From positions 6,324,001 through 6,388,000 of the forward strand of contig NC_067294.1 in assembly GCF_020740795.1 (NCBI RefSeq): 64,000 bases of DNA, given 5' to 3'. The notes beneath the pieces were generated by a model. It had not been told where the DNA came from. It did not search any database and was given only the letters and a program-made list of their open reading frames with translations. The DNA is from Apus apus. Lineage: Eukaryota > Chordata > Aves > Apodiformes > Apodidae. This document shows positions 1 through 13,900 of the stretch, piece by piece. The position numbers were made by a program, and so were the translations under genes. Positions within the stretch are counted from its first letter, which is position 1. Every line of letters begins with the position of its first letter.

Positions 1-3000
1 GCCTTACTAACTGGATTAACTGCTAACATGGATTTAGGCTTTGAGTCAGATTAACCCCCATTGCTCAAAGGAGGTTCTTCTTGTTCATCTTATCTGTTCC
101 TTTTCTTCTCTTTTTCCACCCAGCTTTTCCCTTATTGTTTGTCAGGAATAAGAGAAAAAAGAAGCTGCTGTGCTGGTGTTTGAGCAGAGAGGAAGGAGTC
201 AGCTGCTCCTGGGATGCGACCAGCGGGTGAAACAGCAGCCGAGACTCAGCCCCTTCAGATGTGACTGTTTCTGTAGGACCTTTAGAAAATGGGGCTAGTT
301 ATGATACAAATAAGGGGAGTTAGTAACTGGTCTACAGATTTGACTTCTGCTTGACTTTGCTATTGTCTTCCTTAGATTTTCTTGGCAGTAGGAGAATCAT
401 GAACTTTCCTAAAGTGATTTAACTATTTACACACCTGGCTGGGCAGTTAGCAGAGGAAGTAGCTCAAACAGGATAATCCATGTTCTTCATAGCACCAAAG
501 TCCTGAAGTTAATGTAATTTAGGCTGTAGTTAAGGGAATATTTCTTCTGCATCTTAGGAGGACTTAAGCACCATCTGCACTCCTGGTTTTGGCTGAACAT
601 TTCTGCCGTTACACTGGTTTCTGAGCTAGTGAGTGCATTTGTAAGCAGGCCTGCAGTCAAACTACTGTCCAATTTAGAGGCATTTCCTCCTGTCCTCTGT
701 GTAGTAATGTGCCCATCCACATCTGGGTCCCTGATGAAGTGGTGAATTCAGCAGCCCCACTCACTGCTGTGTGAAGTTCATGGTCCTGAGCTGGTCTCTC
801 AATGAGGATTTTCTCCAGCCCATTTCACAGGACCTGCAGTACAAGAATCTGTTAGCAAACATGAAAGGATGACAGGGGAAAGCAAAGAGAGATCTAGGCA
901 GGAAGGAGCTGGAGCGCAGCAATGGGATTGCTCTTGCCTGACCAAACTGGCATATGAGTTGATTCCCAGCCCAGAAAAGAGATCAAGGAATAGAGCCAGC
1001 CCTCTGTTTGTTTTTCTGTCATCTGCTCTCTGCAGAATTCAGACCTCTCAATTACCTTTTTTCCCAGTGTATGACAAGCCACAGGATGCCCACGTGATGT
1101 TTGCACACCGGAGTGCTGGTACTGCCTGGTCCTTGGAGTCACTGCTCTTTGCTGTCCCTGGGGAATGAGTCTCATACAGGGGCCATCCAGAGCCCCCCTC
1201 AGGGTGGTGCCATGTCTGCAGGGATGGAGCTGTCTCATTCAGCTCTCTCTGTCTGCTGTGCTGGCTCGACCTAAATCCAACTGGCTCAGGACCATGTCGC
1301 TAAACAGAAACTGGAATGTAAGAATCTCCTGCATTGTGTTTGTTCCCCCTCCAGTGCCTGGCAGCCCTGGGTGCAGCTGGGTCTCACAGTGTCACTGAGT
1401 TCCTGTGCTTTTCGACAGTGCTGTTTCTAAGCTTTGCTGTCTGATGATCCCAGTGGGTACTCGGGAGGTCTAGCAGCCCCCTGTTCTCTCTAGGCCCCCT
1501 GGGGCTTTGTGCCTGTCCTTTGTGCTTTGCATCCAGCCCCTCTCTCAAACTGTTCAGACTGCTCCTCTAAAAGCCATCAGCAGGATCCAGACAACCCTGC
1601 ATTCTCATTTCCCTTGAACACTGATCAGCTCTCCTTTGCACTTCTTAATCTCATGTGCTTTGAGTTCCTTCAGATGCCTTTATCTCAGTCTAACCTATTT
1701 TTATCTGAATTTCTAGCTTCCGTTTCTGGTTTCCCCTTCACCTTCCTTAGCCCCCCACATGTCTCTTTAATCTCCTATCCCTCCATCTCCCCTTCATCCT
1801 GGAGAGCAGCTCCTCATCCTCTTCTCTCCTCCAGCACATCAGGCTTCTCTTTCTTCTCCCTGGTCTGCACCGAACCTCCCCCAGCTGCTCAGCATCAGCC
1901 TGTTCCTGCCTTGTCACTGCTAGGGGATTCTCTCACTGATTTCCTTTACTAATTTCTTCCCACACTTCACATCCCTCAGAGGAAACCAGGTCACTCATTT
2001 TTAGCTTTCCATCAGCCAGTTTCTTCAAGGCAATGGCTACAGGTGTGTGACACAGCTAGTGATGTCACCCAGAGGCAATGGTTCTCTGCAGGACCTCTGA
2101 GAAAGGTTTCAGGTGGTGGCATTGCCTGTCTGCTCTCTGTCATGTCTTGATCTCAACATGTGCAAGGACCTCTAGAAACCTTCCCAAGCTTGGAATGCTC
2201 TGCAGTGCTGGTGGACTTAGATATACACTTGGGACCTATCCATACCCTTTCTTCCCCCTTTGGACATCTGAACAGTTATTTGTGGAATTCCTTGTGGTTT
2301 GACACTGGGCTTTTTACAGCACAGGCCTTTTGTATCAGATGATAAAAATGTTTCCGAGCCCTATGGCCTGCAATGAGACTGGCCAAAGAAAAGGGGAGAA
2401 AATTAAAATATATCAAATAAAAAGGCCAGAAGGAAGTGGGCTGGTAATGGGGCACAAGGGAAGGTCAACCCCTAGGATTTAGTGCTGTGATTGAAAGGGT
2501 TATGGACAGATGATTAGGAATGTGGCAAGTTACTGCCATAGATCCTAATTTAGAACTTTCATTTGTATCCCCTTGAGATACAAATTCATCAGCCCTGTGA
2601 CAGGCAGGAGAAGAAAGTAGTTGCAACTGAGGTCTTCCTTTTTGCTCTTACAGATACTTCTCAGCTCTGTGCAAGTTGAAACAACCTTAAGTTTCTCCAT
2701 CTACTTCTCTCTATTCCTTTAATTCCCCTTCAGCCAAGGAGAGCAAAACCTTTGATGCATTGACAAGACTTTGCTTCCCACTGCCTGACATTGAAATGCC
2801 TGCTTACTGAAAATGCAAGGGCTCTGTCTGGGGAAGAGCCCTGCCTTCGGTTGCACAGCAGTCGAGAGGCCCCCTGCCCTCCTGATCTTCTTAAGGGGCT
2901 GTTTTTGAAGTGGGTCCTCATAGCAACTGTGACATAAAAGCACTTGAGTGTGAATAAGTATTGGCCTTGATGGATTTCCTAGGCCTAATCCCAGACACAT

Positions 3001-4220
3001 TATTCCAGTGCTGGCATTACAAGAAAAATGATGAATTTTAATAGCAAATCAGAGGCTTCTTGGGGATCACATTCCCTCTCTGAGAGAGGCACCAGGCAGA
3101 GCTACCAGTTGTGAGATCTGAAAAGGGCTATGGACATCTCCCTGGCTTTGTAGACAGCACAGGGTTGTGAGTCAAGCGCTTGCTTGTGTAAGCAGATATT
3201 GCATTTGAAATCTCAGCCTGTTAAGCCTGATCTCCCTCTGCCTTATGTCCCAGTGGGTTTGTTATGAGATAACCTCCTGGCAACCCTGCTTGTTAATAAC
3301 AGGAGCAGCTTTTATGTACCATGAATTCCCTCCCACCAGCCGGATGGAGACACAGATGAGGTGACATGTCAAAGCAGTTGGGACTTTTTTGTGCCACCTC
3401 CCACTTCAGAAAGACCCATCGTACTCCCAGGACTCTGTTGTGTGATCTAATAATTTCCTCCTTGCAACAGAACTGATGAGCTTGTGGGGCCAATTTCCTT
3501 GTAGTCTGCTCCCCCAACGCTGATTTACATCAGTGCTTTATTTGGTAAAGTGTACAATTTGTGATATTTCATAGTTACAAAGAGTCTGCCAGGTGTTATT
3601 GGTTGGGTTTTCAGCATGTAATGGCCAGGGTAGCAAGCACTAATAGATGGTTCTCTCTGACCATTTCCAGCAGTCACCTTGCCTCCTTCTTGCTGACACA
3701 GTTCTTACAGTAATTAATGAGCTGGCACATTCCTAGGAGTCTTGTCAATGAATTAATCTCTGTACAGAGGGAACAGCTGAACACAGGTTCCTCTTGTTGT
3801 CTCTGGCAAACAGGGGAGATGGAGAAAACCTCTAGGCAGGCAGGGAAGGGTCTGTGGAAGGAGTCCCTTCTTCAGGGGTGGCCAAAATTATATGTATTGC
3901 ATATATTTTGTATACATCTGCTTTTATCTGAGTTGTCATGTGTCTGATTAGAGTTTCTGAGGTGGTTACTTTGCCTGGCAGGGGGTGCAGTTCATTATTA
4001 ACTTGATGCTACAGGAGCAGAGAAGAAGCTCAGCTTCGTCAGTTACTTGAAGGCATCTGTCTGGAAGCATTTTGTCCAAGTAAGTGAAGAAAGATGTGAT
4101 CTAGGAGAATGATCAACCCAAGGAGCTTGTTCTTGATAAATTGTATTTCATGTTTTGTCACACTGTGGGGCAGAGGCTGGAAGTGAAACAAGAAGGGGAA
4201 AAGCAGCCTTGTAGGGCTCC
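1..4220. other. Intergenic, no gene recognised
   Basis: There is a pyrimidine-rich stretch around 1.50-1.95 kb whose open frame is Ser/Pro/Leu-rich from composition. No repeat family or coding exon is recognised. Confidence 0.7.
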
Positions 4221-4326
4221 AGATACAGGTTAAAGCACATGGTTTAGTCGTGGACTTGGCAGTGTGTTAAGTTAATGGTTGGACTTGACGATCTTAAAGG
4301 TTTTGTCCAACCAAAACGATTCTATG
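4221..4326 (+). mobile_element. CR1 LINE 3' tail, truncated
   Basis: The stretch 'catggttta', 'gtggacttggcagtg', 'taatggttggacttga' and 'gattctatg' in that order is the 3' end of a common avian CR1 subfamily. It is 5'-truncated to about 100 bases, has point changes from the consensus and lacks coding sequence. It is an inactive fossil. Confidence 0.85.
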
Positions 4327-7300
4327 GAGCAAAGGCATCCATAAAGTCAGTTAGAGGAACATGCCCTTCCCCCTCCCAAGCTCAGCAGATTACAGGGAGC
4401 CCTGTGGCTTTGCATTGCCATCTTATCTTCAGTACCTCATTATGCTCAGAGATTCAGCAAACTTGAAAGATCCTCTCCAGGCAGCTCTTGACTAACTCCC
4501 CCCAAGGACCACATGTCACACCAGACCTTGTGTTGCTCCTATTCTGCCATTAAAAAAAAAAAATGCTGGTCAAAGCCCCTCAATGAATTATCACTAAAGG
4601 GTGATTTCTGAAGTGCTCTCAAGTGTGGGTAAAGGAGAAAACATGAATGTGAAGATTTTGTAGCCAAAAGCACAGAACTCTGCCTTGAGACTTCATAGGG
4701 ATCTGAGTGTCTGTTGCCTTCTTTAAGCCATCTCCTGGTCAGTGCATCAGTGGATCATTATAAATGTAGAATGTTCAGGAGTCTCTCCAGTGTGACTTTT
4801 TGGAAGGAGGTTTTTGCACTGAGAGGAGACCAGCTCCGAATTCAAGTGTGTTTTGGTCTTACATGGCTAAATAAAAGCAAATTAATTCTAATCTTAATGG
4901 ATGTTGTTAACTCTTCATGAAGTTTGAACTAACTCTGAAACATCCAGTGTTGGGTCTGAGCAGAAGGATATTAAACATTTAGTTTTAGGAGCTGTTTCTT
5001 GATTTAGATAGAGCACTAGGCTAATAACCCAGTTATACAGTCAATGTAATGTTAGAAGTCCCAGGGTTGCTGGGTATTGATCCCAGTATTGGCCTAAAGT
5101 AACTCATGCTTCTGTTAGGAAAGAAAATGGTATATTTGCTTGAGGGACAAGTGATATGTGAGAGCTAAGAGATGGATATTTCTTTAGAGACTCTAGGAGT
5201 GAGACCTGGAATTTATAATCTGGTTTAGAATTTACTCACTCTTTCCTCTCAAACTGCTAATCCCAGTGAGCCACGGAGTAAACTTTAAGGCTATGGCATA
5301 TGCCTCCTTACTTGATTGTCCAAGAGACTGGAAAATGTCTAAACTCCAGGTCAAGTCTGTCCACAAGTTACGAGGGGATTGGCTTAGGTAAGAGAAGGTT
5401 GAGAACTGGCTACAGTTCTGCACTGAAGCTACTGAGCTCTCAGGAGGCAAGTCTGGTTGTTGCCTGCCTGTGGTTTCCTGGTTCTCCCCAGCACTGTGCC
5501 TGTTTGGCTTTTGTTGTCACCAAAGACACCTCAGCGATGAAAACAAAAGAAAAATAACTTGACTGGTTTTTATAAAAATGTATCTCCTATTGAGGCTGTA
5601 AAAGGAATCCCCCAGGCCTTTATTTTTCTAAAATAATCCAGGGGCATCAGAGCATTTCCAAGACAATTTGCCATCATTCAAGGAGTGATTGACTGTATTA
5701 CCAGAGAGGACAGTGCAACTGGGTGCTAACCCTTTGATGTACAGATCTGTTAGACCCAGCTCCAACCAACAGTGTCAGAAGGACTTTTGCAGTGTTGCCT
5801 CAGCAGATTAGACTGAGCTGGATTCTGCTGTGATAGTTGAGTTGTATTTTTATTAATGTAGAATTTAACTAAAATGTCAGCTGGAAGAACACATGACTAC
5901 TGTACTTATACCTAAGGACATTATTATGGTCAGTGATGCAGCTAACATACACATGTCCAGTCCAGCATGGAGACAGTGACTATTTTGCTCTGTTGAACTG
6001 CTAAACTATTTTTGGTTCATGTAAGTGCTTCAAAACTGCAATAATAAACAGACCAGAAATTTCTACAGAGAGCCTGAACATTTACTCACCTCTGTCTTGA
6101 CAGTACAGAATCCCTGGAGGTTTATGGCAAATTGATCTCATGTGTGACCCCTAAGAAAGAGGCAGATCCATCCCAATTTAATGGCTGGATGAAGTTTTTC
6201 TAACGTGCTCTCTTCTTTCCGGGAGCTAATTTAGATGGTGGAGCTGCTCAATGGCAAGAGAGATGCTCCCTCAGTAGTCCTGGCTGTGAGAGAGCAAAAC
6301 TGAGCTGAGAGATGGCTCAGCCCTTTCAGATGAAACTTTCCACAAAGATCTGCTGTGTGGCTGTGAGTCAGTGAACCAAGCTTCATCTGCATGAAGAGAG
6401 GAAGGAAACTTACCAAAAAACCCCAAACAAACAAAAACCCAAACCCAAACAAACAAACAAAAAAAAGCAATATGACCCAATAAAATAAAAATATTCTGGC
6501 ATCCTTCATACTAGTGATCATGTTGTGTGCCACTTATTGAATATCCTGGTTGTTTCAGCTGTGTCACATAGCACAGTGTTCCAGTGGTTGTTTTTGCTTC
6601 AACAGAAGCGTTTTCTTTATAAATCTTTCAACAATTTCTGTTTTAATTGTACAGATTGTCCCAAGCTGCTTTCTCAAATGTCAGTGAAAAAGCAGAAGTG
6701 CCAAACCTGATATTTTATGTCTGTGACCATGCCTGTGCTGGATCATCTCATTCATCTGTCTGATGTCTATTCAATAACCATCATCTCTGTAGCTTTTCTC
6801 CATGGAGAAAAATCTCTATTATCCTTACAATCCCCTTTGAAATTGTGTTCATTTTTTACCATTTCCTCCTGGCTTTAGGACACAGATCTGATCACAGCAC
6901 TCAGTACAGAAATTACTTGTGGTTTCTCTAGCGCACAAAACATTGGTATTTTCTGTTTCCTGATATTTTTACTCTGGAGTAGATGTTTATCAACCACAGA
7001 TGTTTTGAGCAGGTGTATCAAGAGTGTTTGACCGTGCTGAGCTGATTGAAATGACCTTTGTGTTCTCAGGCATTCTTTCCTTCACCAAATGTTACAGTGA
7101 ATCTAGATCCTTTTATCACTTTCAGGCAAGATATTCCAACCCTTGCCATTGTCCACACCAACCACAGTCTGAAGCTGTGCTGACCAGCTCTCTCATACTT
7201 GGTAGTCTTTCTGAAATACCTCATGAGATCTTCCAAGTCCTGTTTAAATCTCTATTTAATTCTCTTATTTCCCTATAGATTTTTCCATTTCATTATTAAT

Positions 7301-7770
7301 TCTTTTGCTTCCAGAAGCTAATAGGTACCTCCAGACCTTGCACTGACCATGAGGGTTTTATGGTTCTGTTTTCTTCTACCTTGAAGTCCAGGCAAACTCA
7401 GTGTGGCTCTTTGTCTCCCTCAAGTGACTAGCACAAATACTCTGTGCAATTATAACATCCTATTGTAAATTAAACCCTGAGGTGGGCTGTTCCCCTTGAA
7501 GTAGCTCATCTGTATCCTTTTTTCTCTTTTTTCTTTGGAAACATAAATGTGCAGATTTTTTGAAAAGAGACTGGATTCCTTGCCTGGAAAAGTCAGGATG
7601 AGAGGATGATGGCCTCAGACTCTCCTCTGACGTTGTTGCATGGGTAAACAAGAGATATGAGGAGGCTGCTCCAGACCTAGCATTTTCCAGGACATCACCT
7701 CTAACCCACCTAGCAGTCAGAAAATTTCCACATTTAAAATGTACACCCAGATTTGTCACAATAGGGACCA
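4327..7770. other. Intergenic, no gene recognised
   Basis: Apart from the CAAA-like tract near 6.4 kb and an A12 run near 4.55 kb, I see nothing that can be supported. Confidence 0.7.
6413..6470. repeat. A-rich (CAAA)n-like low-complexity tract
   Basis: The tract has irregular CAAA, CAAAA and CCCAAA units with no G until the end. It is an ordinary low-complexity tract. Confidence 0.85.
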
Positions 7771-7965
7771 AACCATGTCCCTCAGCACCACATCTACAGG
7801 GCTTTTAAACACATCTGGGGATGGTGACTCCACCGCTCCCTGGACAGCCTGTTCCAGTGCCTGACAACTCCTTCAGTGAAAAAAAAAAAAAATAATCCTA
7901 TTATCCAGTCTAAGCCTCCCCCGGCACAACTCGAGGCCATTTCCTCTAGTTCTATCACTTATTCT
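7771..7965 (-). mobile_element. CR1 LINE fragment, minus strand
   Basis: The plus strand shows the reverse complement of the CR1 3' region: 'catgtccctcagcaccaca', 'cttttaaacacatctgggga', 'cagcctgttccagtgcctga', then 'cgaggccatttcctctagtt'. An A13 run interrupts it near 7879, where the consensus reads 'gaagaaattctt'. The terminal tail seen in the element near 4.3 kb, apparently of the same subfamily, is missing or diverged. It is non-functional. Confidence 0.85.
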
Positions 7966-10900
7966 CTGCTCAGAGCTTGTTACACATTGTTACTAAAGTT
8001 GTGCTGAGAAGATCAGCGCCAAGGTTGCTAAACTCAAGCTCAGGACGTAGCAGAATTGTCCTTTAGTTCCTATGTCACACAGACCTCTTTTTTCCACTAT
8101 ATCCTTGAGATCTTTGTATGCAAAGACAGTTTTCCCAAAGTCACCAGGCACAGCTCAAGTCAGGGCTGTGGTATCTGTATAAGAAACAAGGGGGACACTT
8201 GAAAAGAGAGATTCCCAACTGACTCTCTCTGTTCTCAGCAGCAATGATTAGCCCAGCTCTGAATGACAGAATGCAATAAACTGGAGACAGCTCTGTCCTT
8301 GATGCATGACAGGTGATAGACTAGTGGGAAAGCTCTGAAAAACTTTCTTGCATTTAGACTGGATGAGTGAGCACAGCCATTCTGGGTCTTTCTCTTCACT
8401 CAGTTGCAGTAGCTGCCTAGAGCTGAGCCTTTGGTGTCTTTGCCCTTTTCCTTGCTACCTCCTCTTGCAGCTCCTTGGATGAAAAAATAATGTGGCTTTT
8501 CTAGCGTCCTAACCCCATTCTGTCATTCCTGCTGCACTCCTGTGAAATGTGCATTATACTGCAATAAAGCTGGTGTGCAGCCAGCATGGAAATGGTATTG
8601 GCAAAGCTGTAATGGAGGCAGCAATTTATGACTGCAGCCAGGTGGACTTCTGAGGGATTGGACCTGAGCTAATATTGCCTTACAACCAGCCACTGAATTC
8701 AACTTTATCACCATGGGCAGGTAAATCTATTGGTGCTGTTCAAGTGTGGTCACCAGAGTATCATCCCTTTTATTTGGGAACGTGGGAGGAAAGAGTTTAA
8801 TTTTAATTGGAAGGAATGTTAGTTATTTCACATTTAAAAAGAGCTAAAGAGAGGCATATACAGAAAAATAGATGGTTTGAAAATGGAAATATTTTGCTTA
8901 CGATTATTTCTTAAATATGCACATTTTCAGGTCATTAGTACCTGGGGAATTAGACCAAGTGGAGCTGACTAGTTAAGGAGACAGTTTGTGGGTGGGTGGC
9001 CTTGGAGCTTGTAACCACTTGGAGCAAAGAGGCAGGGGGACATTGACCCTGCCAGGAACAAATTATTACCTTTTCCTTCTTCCATCTTGGTCTCAAGCAG
9101 CTGCCCTGCTTGCTCCTTCAACCTCATGGTCCTGATGCCCCTTTCTCCCTTTACTCTCCCAGATTAATATTTTGCTGAGCCTGAAAGAAACAGAAAGGTG
9201 AAGAAGTCCACAGGTTCAGAGATATTGGAAACATGAAGAGTTCTGTTTCAGCCACCCCATTGCAGTTGGGTTTATGTTCCCAGAAGGAGTTAAGCCTTTG
9301 CTCTCCTTAGTTTCCCTTTCCTGCTCTGCCAACACCATGGATCCTTTTAGTTATAATTATGGGTTGGACAAAAATCTAGAGTGAAGAAAATGTCATTTCT
9401 CATCTATTGTCACTTTCTCTCACCCCATGCAGAGCGGTGTTGCTAAAAACCTGGTGCATCTTTCATGTCTTTAATATCTTCATGTGAATAGTTCTATCAC
9501 CCCTCTTAGCCAAGGTATCTGCCAGTTGCTAAAGGCATCATTTTCTGTTTACCTTCTTATAAGCTGCTGCTCCAGCAGAGCTGCAAAATTAACATTGTAC
9601 TCAGCAAAATGGTCTATGTAAAACAAGGGCAATTTCTATGGAAATATCCATAATCCTTCACATTAAAATTTGGCTGTTAAAAACCTGGCACCTCTCAGAG
9701 GTCACTGTAACCTAGTTAAGTACTTTTAAGAAAAGCTGTTATTATGGCTCACAGCTTTTTTTCCTACAATATTATCTCCTTCAGCTTGCATGCTCCAGGG
9801 CTCACCTCTATCTCCCCTACCCTGCTCTGTGCCTCTCCAGATTTAAATTGCATTACTTTCTGTCATGCATTTTTGAAGACTAAGCTTAACTACACCATGA
9901 AAAGAGCTCAATAGTGGGGTTAAAGTTCCAGCAGTATTTCTTTTTCTTCTCCCACTTTGGGATTTTGACCACAAGTGAAGCATGTTGAGGGAAGCTGCTT
10001 GGAGAAAAGGTGCTGAGGTGGAACAGAACAGATGTGAATTCAGTTTCCTGCCATGACAAGGGTTTCCTGAGTGTCCTTGGATATATAGTTTCATTTCTTT
10101 CTCCTTTTCTCTCTTATTCTGCCTCGCTTCCCCCCTTGCTGCTTTGCACAGTGTATTGTTTACTTTCACCATCTAACATATCTCAATGTGTGCTTTCTCC
10201 CAGAGCAAAATCTGTATTAACCAATGTGTACCCAGTGTTATGAAGAGTAGAACTTCAGTCCTTGGACCTCGAATTTGATAATACTGCACCAAAAAAATCA
10301 TTAAATAAAAATCTCCTTCCAGCTCATTCAGCATTACTCTGCACTGCTGGAAAGAGAATGTTGCGAAGGTTAAACTCGATCTCTCTTGCCTGAGGCTTTT
10401 AATGAAGTGAAAAGGAGAAGATTTAATTCCAATATTAGTGTGGCAAGTCTGTGGTCGGTTTATCTGGGGGGTAAGCACACAACTATGTAAATATTTATAG
10501 CCACTGGCTTCCTGGTACTGTCTTGTGCAATGTTCCCTTTCATGTACTGAATGGTGAAACCTGGATCAGCAGCTGTCCTGCTTCCATGACAGAAGTGTCA
10601 CGAGCACTTCAGGGCAAAGGAATGTAGTCAGATGTTTCTGGAACACTGATATGACCATGGACTGGCTTTCAGGTCTTAAGAACCATTGCAAAGTAGAAAA
10701 ATGTTTATGCTGGTGTAAGTGGGCAAGCCAAGGGTCACACATAGTGGCTGGTCAAAGAAACCTTGGGGGAGTTTTCCATAGGGACCTCCTGTCTTCTGGC
10801 AAGCAGATAAAGCAAACCTTGTTTCTTCTTGGGAGGTGGCAGCTTGAAGTTGCAAGAATTTAATTCTCAAGATGTGCTTGGCACAATTCATAGTAGAGTC

Positions 10901-13900
10901 CACTTTCTTTGTAATATAAATAAAAGTAACTGAAGTAAGGCTGCAGACAACAGCACCCTTAAATGGAAGGAAATCTCTTTCCCCACACAGAAAGGAAGGT
11001 AATTACATTCAGAGGACCCCAGAGAGCTCCTATCTCTACCACTGAGATGAAGAAACAGACTGAGAAAGATCAGTCTGACAAACAATAATATATTTATACT
11101 GCAGCAATCAAAGGGGCACAGGCATTGCACCTTGGGAATGTTGTGTTCCTCTTTCAGGGCCCTTATTTGATAATGGCAAGACTGTTCCCTACTGTGTTGG
11201 GTTACAAAACTGCTCCAGGGTATAGAAACTTCAACACTGCAGAATTTTGCATTGGCAGAGGAGCCTATTTCAGCAGCCCAGGACAGGATGCTGTAGTTAG
11301 ATTCTGATTCAGCAAGGACACACCTAACCTTCACCTTGCAGGTGGTTGAGGAGGTACCAGTGAAACTAATTGTACTACTGGAAGCTAGTTCATTGTTTAA
11401 ACACCATGTGAACTCCAGGAGCAGAGGTTCACTGGCTGCTGTGGTGTAACACGCTGCAGTTTACTCCACACAGCCCTCTGGCTTGCTGAGAAGTTTACAA
11501 GGACTCTGCAATTTCACTGCAGGAGGTTTTCTTATAGCTGTCTTTGATCGTGTTCTTGGGATTTTGAGCAGTCTTCAGTGCTTTGTAGGATCAGAGAAAA
11601 AAAAAAACAAAGGAGAAAGGGCTGTAAGAGGTTTTTGGTTTTATCCATTTTCCTCCCCCTTTAGGGAGAGTCAGGTGTGTATATATACACGTATATAATT
11701 TCTGATGCATCTTTGTTCTTTTAAAGACTCCAACAGTGAGACTCTACCACACCTCCAGGCAACACACTCCAGTGCTCTTCTCTGCTCACTGAAAGCTTTT
11801 CCTGGTGTTGAATCCTGATATCTCTTGCTGCCACTTCAGCCCAGTATTTCTTGTACTAACCACTGTGGTCACAGCAAGCAGACTTTTTCCTTTCTCTTCC
11901 CCACAGCCTTTAAACAACTGATGGGTCTGATGCTCCCTCCACTGTTTTTCTCTTCTCTGACTGAAACAACATCAGTTCCCTTACTGCTCCCTCATACATC
12001 ACAGTCTTTGACGGGTCACATTTCTCTCCTCTGGACTTTCTGCAATTGTGCCACTACATTTTTGAGGTCCAGTGCCCAAGGCTGAATGAAACTGAGGTTT
12101 TACTGACTGAAGGAGAGAAAGCAATTACCTTAAATTACAACTCATTACATATTCCCATCTTCACCCTATATTTGTACTCAGATGATATTTTCTAAGACAG
12201 AAAGTGGTGGAAATTTTTTTCTTCTTGTGGCACTTGAGACTGATCTGATGCCTTTCAAATGATGTTATTAAGTTTTATTACAACTCAGGTTCTTTCTTCA
12301 ACTCATTAAATCTCTAGGACAGCTAGTATCGATAAGGTGACCGCAGTCACATTAGTCTTTACTTTGAGTGTTGACATTTGAGTGAGTGCTGATAACTGTT
12401 CCCAGGGAATCAGCCTTGCACTATGATTGCCTGGTCTGAAACTTGAATTTGAGTTTGAAATGAGAGGGTTTGGAAGTGGGTTTGTTGTATTTTTTTTTCT
12501 CCTCTAAGAGACAACAAAATGACTGATACTGGATATTTGCTTCCAGTCTAGAAAGTAGGAGCCAGCTGGGCACTTTTCTTACCTTTTCCTGTTGTAACTT
12601 GCTCTTGGAGATCCTTTCATGTGCTTTGAAGGAAAGCCAGAATGCACTAATACAGCACAGGGACAACTTCTTCCCGTTACTGATAACAGACTGTCACCCA
12701 AACACAGAGAAAATTAAAGGAGAAAGGGCAGTGTGACTTCACCTGCCCGAAGGACACCTGAGTTGGATCCCACATGAGACTGACATAAAGGAAATAAGGA
12801 GAGACCCACAGAAATGGTGACAAGGAGAAATCCATGTCTGAGTCCTGACAGCAGCTCTGGTGACAGAGGAGCATGTTTCATACTGTCATCTGGACTCTGA
12901 TGAGCACATGAGATAGAAACTGTTGTTATAAAGGGAGAATGGTGGATATGGCAAAACAAGGACAGAGATGAAGCTTCATTCCTCCAAGGAAGCCCTTGAC
13001 TGGGGACTTTGACTTCAGAAGGTTTGTATGAACAGCTGATTTTGAGAGGAGATGGGAAGCTTTGAAAAGTTTTGGTGTGTTTTTGGGTTAAACCTCCTTC
13101 ACCTCTATCCCTTCCCATTGTGAACTGCTGCAAATAGTAAGGATGGTGCAAAACAGGCACCGTAACTACTGTGCTAAGGAGAAAAACGGGGCACTTTCAA
13201 CATAACCATAAAAGAAAACGGGATAACACATGGAAATGTCAAATTCACTTTTAATTGTGTAGATGTAGTCACATGGTAAAATAAATGAAGAGGAAAGATT
13301 TTTAGCTTCCCCAGTATTCTGGACGTGTTTTCACCCTAATATGCTGGGATTCAGATTTGCTGCAAAACCTCAGGGTGCAATAGAAAACAATCTGTTCTGT
13401 TCTGGTTTTCTTTCAAATGTTCTTGCTCATAGCTAGAAACACCTGGAAATCCCAGAGCATCGGCAAAGCAGTGTTGTCCTCGTGCTCAAGGCAGTGTGAG
13501 AGAAGCTGACTGAAGATTATCTTGACTGCACCACAGCAGCCCCAGCACATTTAACTTCAAGACATGGTCAAATGCTTTGTCAGCTGTCCCCCCTGCACCC
13601 TGCGAGCTGCAATATGTACTAGCTGGCAGTTGTGCTTCTTGAAAGCTTGTGAGATGGAAGAACATCTCTGCCACACATGGTCTGGATGTTATGGTTATGT
13701 TAATTAGCCCATTAGTCCAATGTTTCCACCCTTCCCAGTTCCATAGATATGCTGTTGTTTCACACCCTGCTATTCAGAGGTGTGATAAAAGGCATTAAAG
13801 GCACAGGGGGTTTTGTCTTACCTCACTGAATTCCCTTGCTTTGCAAGTTGTATTTTAATTCCAAATTTTATCTGGGTTCATCCTTGTGAGGGTTTCGTTA

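Noticed and set aside
1509..1952. Plus-strand frame of 147 codons, Ser/Pro/Leu-rich
   Set aside because: It lies in a pyrimidine-rich stretch that suppresses stop codons; composition explains it.
10888..13160. Two minus-strand open frames of about 148 codons near 11 and 13 kb
   Set aside because: They have no domain, no splice context and no coding-like composition. This length is near the maximum expected by chance.
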